Below, one piece after another: positions 12,423-18,626 of a DNA stretch of 20,092 nucleotides. Positions within the stretch are counted from its first letter, which is position 1; each line of letters begins with the position of its first letter. Source of the stretch: JBOHCT01 sp050699055 (lineage in GTDB: Bacteria > Actinomycetota > Actinomycetes > Streptosporangiales > JBOHCT01); NCBI GenBank assembly GCA_050699055.1, contig JBOHCT010000061.1, positions 1 through 20,092 of the forward strand, given 5' to 3'. The notes beneath the pieces are model-generated. The model searched no databases. It was not told the origin of the DNA and saw only the letters and a list, made by a program, of their open reading frames with translations. The position numbers were made by a program, and so were the translations under genes.

Positions 12423-12451
12423 ATGCTAAGGCCAGATGGGAACGATGTCAC
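12423..12451 (-). promoter_or_regulatory. Promoter of the Cys leader and sulfurtransferase operon
   Basis: On the minus strand GTGACA (12451-12446) and TAGCAT (12428-12423) are separated by 17 bases; they match TTGACA at five of six positions and the TAnnnT form. The predicted start point coincides with the leader GTG at 12415. The promoter lies between the thiX stop (12487) and the leader. Confidence 0.7.
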
Positions 12452-12486
12452 ACGCGAGATCAGGATCCGCGGCGCGCGCCGCCCCT

Positions 12487-12903
12487 TCACGACTCGACCG
12501 CCTCGCCCAGCGCGGCGAGGACGTCGGACTTGCGTGGCTGTCCGGAGGCGCGACGGACGACCCGGCCGTGACCGTCGAGCACGAGCACGGTGGGGGCGCG
12601 GACCACGTCGAGCCGGCGGACGAGCTCGACGTGGGCGGCGGCGTCGACGTCGACGTGGGCGACGCCCTCGACCGTACCGGCGACGTCGGAGAGGATGTGG
12701 CGAGTGGCCCGACAGGGCTGGCAGAACGTCGTCGAGAACTGCAGGAGCGTCGCTCGCTCGCCGAGCGGGGCACCGATATCGTCGGCGCTCAGCCGCTCGC
12801 CGGTGGACGCGACCGCGCGGACCTTCCCCGAGCGCCGCTGCCACGCCAGACCCGCGACGGTCGCCACGACCAGTGCCGCGATCAGCGCGTAAACACCTGT
12901 CAT
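12487..12903 (-). CDS. thiX: Membrane-anchored thioredoxin-like protein (ThiX-like)
   Basis: A 138-residue protein with an N-terminal membrane anchor (about 4-21) followed by a thioredoxin fold. The redox motif is FCQPC with C61 and C64 (CQPC rather than CGPC), and the cis-proline is P104 in RAPTVLVLD. Topology (short N-terminus, basic WQRR after the helix) leaves the side of the membrane uncertain. From memory, mycobacterial thiX sits in the same place beside cysA and sseC. ATG 12903 has no good Shine-Dalgarno sequence. It follows rslA by about 190 bases and precedes the cysteine-responsive operon, so it may be transcribed alone or with sigL-rslA. Partners may be the DUF4395 CxxC protein or sulfur carriers, but this is inference. 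Confidence 0.87.
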   Translation of the reverse strand: MTGVYALIAALVVATVAGLAWQRRSGKVRAVASTGERLSADDIGAPLGERATLLQFSTTFCQPCRATRHILSDVAGTVEGVAHVDVDAAAHVELVRRLDVVRAPTVLVLDGHGRVVRRASGQPRKSDVLAALGEAVES

Positions 12904-13094
12904 CGACCACTGTGCAAGTCGCCGTGGGCTCGATTTGTTCCCGGCAGCGTAAACGGCCGCTCTCGCTCCGTGTCGGCCCCGGCAAGGGTCGAAGATCCTC
13001 GCCTGCGGTCGGCGCAGACAGCGTGCTGCGTTTCTGGACCGCAAGCGCAGATCTCGGGGTGGGCCGATTCGGTTCGCCAGCGCGAGGCGCGCGG

Positions 13095-13793
13095 TCACGA
13101 GGTGACGGGGATGGTCAGGAGCGTACGACCCTCACTCGTGACGACCCGGAACTTCGCGATCTTGCTGACGCCGATCGAGGTGGCGCCGGTCACCGACGCG
13201 CCGCCCCGGTACGTGGCCCGCCAGCTCGCCGCCACGTCACGATCGCCCCCGGCGCCCACGACAACGAGGTGGCAGGACGTGTGAGGCGGGACGCCCGAGA
13301 TCGTGGTGGTGAGGCTCGCCCCCCACGCCTTGCGACGCGTGGACACGGTCGCTGAGACGTGCGAGCGGGGATCGGTCCGCGAGAAGGTCTCCGCGGACCC
13401 GTGGGGTCCCGCCGCGCTGGGCGGACGCGCGGTCGGGGCACGGTCTCCCTCGGCCAGTGAGGTACCCAGACCGCCCGCGAGACCGCCGATCAGGGCGACG
13501 ACAGCCGCGGCCGCCACGAGACGCGTCCGTCGCGACCGGCGACGCTCGGCCGCGACGCGAACGAGGAGCCGGTCGAGCAGCCCCGGATCGGCGTCGTCCG
13601 CTCGCAGGTCCCGCTCGATCTCCTCCCTGGACACACGACCGAGCAAGGCGGGCAGGCCGGCGAGGGCCGCGAGCTCGTCCCGGCACCCCGCGCACTCGGC
13701 GAGATGGGCTTCGACCTCGGCCCGCTCGGCCGGTTCGACGGCGCCTAGGACGTAGACGCCGAGCGTGTGCCGCACCTCGGCGCAGGACCTCAT
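13095..13793 (-). CDS. rslA: Zinc-binding anti-sigma factor, RslA-like
   Basis: A 232-residue membrane anti-sigma factor. The N-terminal zinc-binding anti-sigma domain (1-85) has the H-x3-C-x2-C motif HLAECAGC with H30, C34 and C37. A single membrane helix spans about 91-113. The extracytoplasmic domain (about 120-232) ends in a beta-rich region (TTTISGVPPHTSCHLVVVG...). Domain order and the ALAGLPALLGRV segment match RslA of Mycobacterium tuberculosis, which holds SigL inactive and releases it on oxidation of its zinc site. ATG 13793 has AGGAGG 11 bases upstream and follows the sigL stop by 22 bases, so they form one operon. The thiol-rich neighbourhood fits redox sensing, but the signal is inferred. 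Confidence 0.87.
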   Translation of the reverse strand: MRSCAEVRHTLGVYVLGAVEPAERAEVEAHLAECAGCRDELAALAGLPALLGRVSREEIERDLRADDADPGLLDRLLVRVAAERRRSRRTRLVAAAAVVALIGGLAGGLGTSLAEGDRAPTARPPSAAGPHGSAETFSRTDPRSHVSATVSTRRKAWGASLTTTISGVPPHTSCHLVVVGAGGDRDVAASWRATYRGGASVTGATSIGVSKIAKFRVVTSEGRTLLTIPVTS

Positions 13794-13815
13794 GGTCGCG
13801 CTCGCCTCCTGTCCC

Positions 13816-14337
13816 TCATGGCGCGAACCCCCGTTCTTCCAGGGCGAGCCGCAGCGCCCGCAGCGCGTAGTACGTACGCGACTTGACAGTGCCTGTCGGG
13901 ATACCGAGCGCCGACGCCGCATCGGCCACGGAGCGTCCCCGGTAGTACGTCTCGGCGAGCACCGCCCGATGCTCGGGGCGCAGGGTCGCGAGCGCGTCGG
14001 CCACCGCCCACGACTCGACCGCCCGGTCTATCTCGTCGTCACCGGCGACCGCCACGAGCCCGCGATCATCGGCCTCGGACGGACGCGCCTTCCGCGCGCG
14101 GTGGGCGTCGACCACGAGGTTGCGGGCGACAGTGAACAGCCACGGACGGATGGACCCACGCCCACTCCGCAACGCCTCGGGGTGTCGCCAGGCCCGCACC
14201 AGCGTCTCCTGGACGACGTCCTCGGCGCGCCCCCGGTCACCGCCGTTGAGCCGCAGCACGTAGCCGAGCAACGGTCCGGCGTGCTCGGCGTACAAGGCAC
14301 GGATGAGCTCATCGTCCGAGGCTCCGATCTCGCCCAC
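13816..14337 (-). CDS. sigL: ECF sigma factor, SigL-like
   Basis: A 173-residue ECF sigma factor. Region 2 spans about 11-80 (RAEDVVQETLVRAWRHPEAL, WLFTVARNLVVDAHR) and region 4 about 108-165 (LRPEHRAVLAETYYRGRSVA, GIPTGTVKSRTYYALRALRL). It is close to M. tuberculosis SigL along its length and is followed by an RslA-like anti-sigma gene. Two starts are possible. GTG 14433 overlaps the DUF2993 stop by four bases (GTGA) and adds 32 hydrophilic residues. GTG 14337 matches the SigL N-terminus and lies six bases after a SigL-type promoter, implying a leaderless, autoregulated transcript. I prefer 14337 but both forms may exist. Confidence 0.88.
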   Translation of the reverse strand: MGEIGASDDELIRALYAEHAGPLLGYVLRLNGGDRGRAEDVVQETLVRAWRHPEALRSGRGSIRPWLFTVARNLVVDAHRARKARPSEADDRGLVAVAGDDEIDRAVESWAVADALATLRPEHRAVLAETYYRGRSVADAASALGIPTGTVKSRTYYALRALRLALEERGFAP

Positions 14338-14343
14338 ATACCT

Positions 14344-14371
14344 AACACGAACGCGGGGTGTCACAGGTTCA
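14344..14371 (-). promoter_or_regulatory. SigL-type promoter directly upstream of sigL
   Basis: TGAACC (14371-14366) and CGTGTT (14349-14344) on the minus strand are separated by 16 bases. The promoter form reported for M. tuberculosis SigL is TGAACC followed about 16 bases later by CGT. The expected start point falls at or just before GTG 14337. This indicates positive autoregulation of sigL-rslA. Confidence 0.75.
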
Positions 14372-14429
14372 CGGGCAGGTGGGACCTGGTCCCGATCGCG
14401 GGCCTCCGGACGCAGCTCGCGGTCGAAGG

Positions 14430-15110
14430 TCACGGCGACCCGCTGACGTGCAGATCGTGGCCGGACGCGGTCACGCGCAGGCCGCGCGCCGTGGCGCGGA
14501 CGCCGGTGAGATCGAGTCCGAACGGCAGCCGCCCCACAGGGACGGAGAAGCCGAACCGGCCGGCGACAGCGCCGCCGACCGGCCGGCCCGCGAGCTCGAC
14601 CCTTCTTGGGGTGAGCTCGACGCTACGGTCCCGCACGGACACGTCCACGAGCGCGTCGACGGGTACCCGACGGCCGTAGATCGGTAGCGACCCAGAGAAG
14701 CGCAGCCCACCGTCCGCCGGCTCGAGGTCGAGGTCTCCCGGCGTTCGTTCCGCTACGACGGCGTACGGGATGGTAACGGCCGCGGCCACGGTGTCGACGC
14801 GGACGTCAGCGGCACCACGCAGGAGCCCGGCGAGCGGGGCGTCGACGCCGCGCAGGTGTGCCGTGAGTCGCCGGAGCGCGACACCGCCGCGGGAGATCCG
14901 CGGAACAGAGACGTCGACCCGCGGGTAATGGCCGCTCGCGAGCTGAGTGAGGAACGGAAAACCCCGCACCTCGACGTCAGGGGTCGTACGGAGGTCGGCG
15001 GCCGTCCGTACGCGTTTGGCGACCTCGTGCTCCGCGACCGCGTCTGCGATCCGGTCGACCGCCACGAACAGGGCGGCCAGCACCAGCAACGTGATGATCA
15101 GGCGTCGCAA
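14430..15110 (-). CDS. DUF2993 lipid-binding exported protein, LmeA-like
   Basis: A 226-residue protein with an N-terminal signal or anchor helix (about 3-20) and a DUF2993 domain: RGFPFLTQLASGHYPRVDVS, then repeated beta segments with a tubular lipid-binding type of fold. Mycobacterial LmeA, of the same family and the same gene neighbourhood, binds phosphatidylinositol mannosides and is needed for lipomannan elongation. The start is uncertain: TTG 15110 is the only plausible initiator before the hydrophobic helix, and it lies eight bases past the stop of the upstream membrane-protein gene. The end overlaps a possible sigL start by four bases. Whether it binds the same lipids here is inference. 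Confidence 0.82.
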   Translation of the reverse strand: MRRLIITLLVLAALFVAVDRIADAVAEHEVAKRVRTAADLRTTPDVEVRGFPFLTQLASGHYPRVDVSVPRISRGGVALRRLTAHLRGVDAPLAGLLRGAADVRVDTVAAAVTIPYAVVAERTPGDLDLEPADGGLRFSGSLPIYGRRVPVDALVDVSVRDRSVELTPRRVELAGRPVGGAVAGRFGFSVPVGRLPFGLDLTGVRATARGLRVTASGHDLHVSGSP

Positions 15111-15117
15111 GGGCGCG

Positions 15118-15939
15118 TCAGCCCGCGAGAATTCTGCCGACGAGGTACACCGCCGGGGCGGCCGCGACGAGCGGAAGCCCACCGGCGAAGACCAGCCGGC
15201 CGTACCCCACCGTGGTCGTGTGACCCGCGGCGGCATGACCTCCCGCCGCGCAGAGGCCTCCGGCGGCACCGAGCGCGAGGCCGCCCGTGCTCTCGAGCGC
15301 TCCGGCCGTGGCGCTGACCGCTGCTCCCGCGATAGCCGCCGCCATGATCGCGGAGGCCACCAGCGCGGTGGCCGGGGGTCTGAGGGGTGCGGCAAGGGCC
15401 GCCAGCAGTGCCGTCGCGCCGACACCGGCGACCGCCGCCTCGACCACCCCGGCGCCGAGATGCCCGTCCCAGGTGACAAGCCACGCGGCCCCGAGCACGA
15501 CAAGGACGGCACCAGCCACGGTGGCGGACAGTGACTGGGTCACCGCAGCGCGCCCATCGCGTCGCAGGAGTTGGTGGGCCACGCCCGCGACAACGGTGAG
15601 AGCGAGGCCGACGGCTACCGGGACCCACAGATCTCCCCCGGCGAGGATCAGTGCGGCGTCGATACCCACGGCGAGCGCGACTGTCAACGACGCCGCCCCC
15701 CGCCATCCCGGCGTGGACGCCGTACTCCACCATCCGAACACGACCCCGAACTGGACCACGAGCACACTCACCGCGAAGACCCGAATACCGTGCCCGGCTG
15801 CCACGCCGAGCCCCGCCGCGAGCACGACGGTCAGGAGCGGCGCGATGCCCGTGTACACACGCCGCGGTCGCGCGCGCCCGTGTCTGGCGCGGCGGCCACG
15901 GCCCCCCGAGTGGGCGCGCGGCGGTGAGGGGGGCGTCAC
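15118..15939 (-). CDS. Polytopic membrane protein of unknown function
   Basis: A 273-residue protein. Residues 1-30 are Arg/Pro/Gly-rich and presumably cytoplasmic; the remainder is about eight or nine Ala/Val/Leu/Gly-rich membrane helices with very short loops. No catalytic motif or transporter signature is recognisable. GTG 15939 overlaps the MoaD-like stop by four bases (GTGA at 15939-15936) and the stop is eight bases before the DUF2993 start, so it is part of the moaD-like/DUF2993 operon. It may help export or handle a lipid together with the DUF2993 protein, but nothing in the sequence shows this. Confidence 0.75.
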   Translation of the reverse strand: MTPPSPPRAHSGGRGRRARHGRARPRRVYTGIAPLLTVVLAAGLGVAAGHGIRVFAVSVLVVQFGVVFGWWSTASTPGWRGAASLTVALAVGIDAALILAGGDLWVPVAVGLALTVVAGVAHQLLRRDGRAAVTQSLSATVAGAVLVVLGAAWLVTWDGHLGAGVVEAAVAGVGATALLAALAAPLRPPATALVASAIMAAAIAGAAVSATAGALESTGGLALGAAGGLCAAGGHAAAGHTTTVGYGRLVFAGGLPLVAAAPAVYLVGRILAG

Positions 15940-16202
15940 GCGGCCCCGCCCGCGAAGGGGGGAAGCACCTCCACCGTGCCGCCGTCACGCAACGGCACTC
16001 CCGCGGGATCGCGCGTACCGACCGGATCGCCGTCGACGACGAAGGAGCATCGCCCCAGCACGCGCTCGAATTCCGACCGCTCGCCGTGGCGGAGACGGGC
16101 GTCGGACAAGGCGTCGGCAAGGGTGGCGGCGTCGTAGCCTTCCTCACCGACGCCGGCCGCCTCCTTGGCGGCGGCCCAGTAACGCATGGTGCCCTTGGCC
16201 AT
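15936..16202 (-). CDS. MoaD/ThiS-family sulfur carrier-like protein
   Basis: An 88-residue ubiquitin-like protein: MRYWAAAKEAAG is the typical MoaD first strand, and the C-terminal part is CSFVVDG...GGTVEVLPPFAGG. Sulfur carriers end in Gly-Gly, which is adenylated and thiocarboxylated. Here G85-G86 is followed by Ala-Ala, so the carrier would need trimming or act differently. ATG 16202 with AGGA eight bases upstream is better than the in-frame GTG 16217. It is the first gene of the minus-strand operon and divergent from glnR, from which it is separated by about 70 bases. The gene set (rhodanese, thioredoxin, MoaD-like) suggests a role in sulfur transfer, but the target (molybdopterin, cysteine or other) cannot be told. 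Confidence 0.85.
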   Translation of the reverse strand: MAKGTMRYWAAAKEAAGVGEEGYDAATLADALSDARLRHGERSEFERVLGRCSFVVDGDPVGTRDPAGVPLRDGGTVEVLPPFAGGAA

Positions 16203-16273
16203 GTCGGATATCCTCACCTACGACAGACCGGGACGACGACGCCCCGTGATCCTCAGACCGGGTGGAGCGAGCG
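16203..16273. promoter_or_regulatory. Divergent moaD-like/glnR intergenic region with direct repeats
   Basis: This 71-base region must hold both promoters. It contains two copies of ATCCTCA (16210-16216, 16249-16255) and two of CAGACCGGG (16224-16232, 16254-16262). No clear GlnR box is seen and no promoter hexamers are convincing. The repeats could be regulator sites. Confidence 0.35.
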
Positions 16274-16999
16274 TTGAGCACCCTTCTTCTGCTCACCGAC
16301 GCGGCCCAGCCCCAAGCCGAGGTGCTTCCCGCGCTCGGACTGCTCCTGCACACCGTACGGGTTGTCCCGGCCGAGCCCGCCGCCTTGGTCGATGCGGCAC
16401 GGCCCGATGCCCTCCTCGTCGACGGCCGACACGACCTCGTTCATGCCAGGAACCTCTGTCACATCATCCGCTCCACCGGTGTCGACTGTCCGCTTTTCGC
16501 TGTTGTTACCGAAGGCGGTCTCGCCGCGGTGACCGCCGCGTGGGGCGCCGACGACGTCCTGCTCGACACCGCCGGTCCCGCGGAGGTCGAGGCACGGCTG
16601 CGGCTGGCCGCCGGACGGTACATGGCCGCCGACACCGAGCGTACTTCCGAGATTCGCACCGGCGACCTCACGATCGACGAGGCCACGTTTACCGCGAAGC
16701 TCCGCGGCCGGGCGCTCGATCTCACCTTCAAGGAGTTCGAGCTGCTCAAGTACCTCGCTCAACACCCTGGCCGGGTGTTCACCCGCGACCAGCTGCTGCA
16801 CGAGGTGTGGGGTTACGACTACTTCGGCGGCATCCGCACCGTCGACGTCCACGTGCGCCGGCTGCGAGCCAAGCTCGGCGCGGATCACGAGTCGTTGATC
16901 GGCACCGTCCGTGGCGTCGGGTACCGTTTCGTGCTGCCGATCGAGGTGGCCGCCGAGCGGGCCCGCCCGCGCTCCCCAGCCCCGCTGCCGCGTTCGTGA
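16274..16999 (+). CDS. glnR: Global nitrogen response regulator GlnR
   Basis: A 241-residue OmpR-type regulator. The receiver-like domain (1-115) has D50 in LLVDGRHDL but lacks a classical acidic pocket, as in other orphan GlnR proteins that act without a cognate kinase. The winged-helix DNA-binding domain spans about 130-225 (LDLTFKEFELLKYLAQHPGR, VWGYDYFGG, TVDVHVRRLRAKLG, GTVRGVGYRF). The match to Streptomyces GlnR is high along the whole length. GlnR controls ammonium assimilation genes (glutamine synthetase, amtB) and many other nitrogen genes. I chose TTG 16274 because GGAG lies six bases upstream and it gives the family start MSTLLLLTDA; GTG 16262 is an alternative. mshD follows after nine bases. 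Confidence 0.94.
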   Translation: MSTLLLLTDAAQPQAEVLPALGLLLHTVRVVPAEPAALVDAARPDALLVDGRHDLVHARNLCHIIRSTGVDCPLFAVVTEGGLAAVTAAWGADDVLLDTAGPAEVEARLRLAAGRYMAADTERTSEIRTGDLTIDEATFTAKLRGRALDLTFKEFELLKYLAQHPGRVFTRDQLLHEVWGYDYFGGIRTVDVHVRRLRAKLGADHESLIGTVRGVGYRFVLPIEVAAERARPRSPAPLPRS

Positions 17000-17008
17000 C
17001 GCGACGCT

Positions 17009-17941
17009 ATGACCGACAGACGTCTCGTCGTGACGGAGAGGCCGACGTTCGAGCAGGTGGGGGATGTCCGGCGGATCGTTGAGAACGCCACGGACCGCGA
17101 CGGTGTACGCCCGCTGTCCGAGCACGTGCTGCTCCATCTCAGGTACGGCGGGGAGGCGCCCGCGCGCAATCTGCTGTTGTACGCCGACGACGCGCTCGCG
17201 GGCTATGCCCACCTCGACCCGACCGATCCCGTGGAGGGGCCGAGCGCTGAGCTCACCGTGGGCCCGGACCACCGGGGACGGGGCCACGGGCGAGCGCTCG
17301 TCGAGGCGCTGCTCGCCGAGTCCCCCGACGGACGGCTCCGGCTCTGGGCCCACGGCAGCCACCCCGGCGCGGCAGCGCTCGCCGAGTCGATGGGCTTCGA
17401 ACGGATCCGCTCGCTGTGGCAGATGAGACGCTCCTTGCTCCAGCCGCTGCCGAGACCGGAACTACCGCCGGACGTCGCGCTGCGCACGTTCGAGATCGGA
17501 CGCGACGAACGGTCATGGGTCGAGGTCAACGCCCGCGCGTTCGCCGACCACCCGGAGCAGGGGGCCTGGAGCATCGACGAGCTGAAACTGCGGGAACGAG
17601 AACCGTGGTTCGATCCGGCCGGCTTTTTCCTGGCCGAGCGCGGCGGGCGCCTCGCCGGCTTCCACTGGACCAAGGTCCACGACGGCGACGGAGGTGCGAG
17701 CCACGGCCACGACCCCATCGGCGAAGTCTACGTCGTCGGGGTCGACCCCGACGCGCGTGGCGGCGGCCTCGGTCGCGCGCTCACCCTCGTCGGCCTGCGG
17801 TACCTGCGCAGCCTTGGGCTCTCTCAAGTGATGCTCTACGTGGACGAATCGAACACCGCCGCGATCCGCCTCTACGAGTCGCTCGGCTTCGCGCGCTTCG
17901 ACGTCGACGTGATGTTCCGCCGCGGTCTTACGCGCCGCTGA
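17009..17941 (+). CDS. mshD: Mycothiol synthase
   Basis: A 310-residue enzyme that acetylates the cysteine amine of Cys-GlcN-Ins with acetyl-CoA, the last step of mycothiol synthesis. It has two GNAT domains. The N-terminal one (about 5-140) has a degenerate motif A (ELTVGPDHRGRGHGRALV). The C-terminal active one (about 155-305) carries GEVYVVGVDPDARGGGLGRAL for acetyl-CoA binding, then LYVDESNTAAIRLYESLGF. Length and domain order are those of MshD. It follows glnR by nine bases and is likely co-transcribed, an arrangement also found in mycobacteria. The gene is convergent with the aldolase; a 10-bp palindrome (GGCGATCGCC, 17945-17954) lies just past its stop. Confidence 0.95.
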   Translation: MTDRRLVVTERPTFEQVGDVRRIVENATDRDGVRPLSEHVLLHLRYGGEAPARNLLLYADDALAGYAHLDPTDPVEGPSAELTVGPDHRGRGHGRALVEALLAESPDGRLRLWAHGSHPGAAALAESMGFERIRSLWQMRRSLLQPLPRPELPPDVALRTFEIGRDERSWVEVNARAFADHPEQGAWSIDELKLREREPWFDPAGFFLAERGGRLAGFHWTKVHDGDGGASHGHDPIGEVYVVGVDPDARGGGLGRALTLVGLRYLRSLGLSQVMLYVDESNTAAIRLYESLGFARFDVDVMFRRGLTRR

Positions 17942-17972
17942 CCTGGCGATCGCCGGCACAGAGGGGGTGCGG

Positions 17973-18608
17973 TCAGGGGCGGGCGGCGGGAACGACCCCA
18001 AGGGCGCGGTGCAGGGCACCGACGCGGGACACGGCTTCGCTCTGGCTTCCCTGGCTGAGAGCGGATCCCATACCGAGGGCGACGGCTCCCGCGCGCATCC
18101 ATGCCGACGCCTTCTCTACGGTCACGCCACCCGTCGGCACGACCGGCAGCTGCGGCAGTGCGCGCACGATGTCGCGCAGGCCATCCGGCCCGTACGCCGA
18201 GGCGGGAAAGAGCTTGACCAGGTCGGCCCCGGCCTCCAGAGCCGCCAGCGCCTCTGTCGGGGTCCCCGCCCCAGGGACGACCGCGGCGCCGTACCGGTGG
18301 CCGGTCTCGAGCACCCCGCGGTCGAAGGTCGGTGCCACGAGAAAACGGGCCCCCGCGAGCACGGCGAGCCTGGCGCTCGTCGCGTCGAGGACGGTTCCCG
18401 CGCCGACGACCACCTCCGCGTCCAGTTCGCGGCAGGCGCGCTCGATGACGTCCACGGCACCGGGCGTGGTGTAGGAGACCTCGACGATGAACACGCCGCT
18501 CGCGACCAGCCGCTCGACCGCCGTCCACGCCTCGTCGGCCGCCGCGGTCCGAACGATCGCGATGACCTTCCGCCTCGCGATCGCGGCGCACGTCTCCCAT
18601 CGGTACAT
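17973..18608 (-). CDS. eda: KDPG/KHG aldolase (2-keto-3-deoxy-6-phosphogluconate aldolase)
   Basis: A 211-residue class I aldolase that cleaves 2-keto-3-deoxy-6-phosphogluconate to pyruvate and glyceraldehyde 3-phosphate; many members also use 4-hydroxy-2-oxoglutarate. The TIM-barrel motifs are present: E43 in VEVSYTTPGA as general acid/base, GAGTV (69-73), the Schiff-base Lys K132 in DLVKLFPA, and the phosphate-binding PTGGV (158-162). ATG 18608 has AGGAGG five bases upstream, a strong ribosome binding site. It follows the PfkB-type kinase by 18 bases, so the two form an operon that completes KDG breakdown. No dehydratase is within the window, so the sugar source (gluconate, hexuronate or galactose) is not identified. 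Confidence 0.93.
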   Translation of the reverse strand: MYRWETCAAIARRKVIAIVRTAAADEAWTAVERLVASGVFIVEVSYTTPGAVDVIERACRELDAEVVVGAGTVLDATSARLAVLAGARFLVAPTFDRGVLETGHRYGAAVVPGAGTPTEALAALEAGADLVKLFPASAYGPDGLRDIVRALPQLPVVPTGGVTVEKASAWMRAGAVALGMGSALSQGSQSEAVSRVGALHRALGVVPAARP

Positions 18609-18626
18609 CTCGACCTCCTCGGATCC

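Noticed and set aside
12416..12985. Upstream extension of the frame that ends in the Cys leader peptide (217 codons)
   Set aside because: The extension is antisense-like Arg/Pro/Gly noise overlapping thiX; only the last 27 codons have leader-peptide character, and a promoter lies directly before them.
17942..17972. GGCGATCGCC palindrome between mshD and eda as a bidirectional terminator
   Set aside because: Without a loop a 10-bp self-complementary word cannot form a usable hairpin; noted only in the mshD entry.
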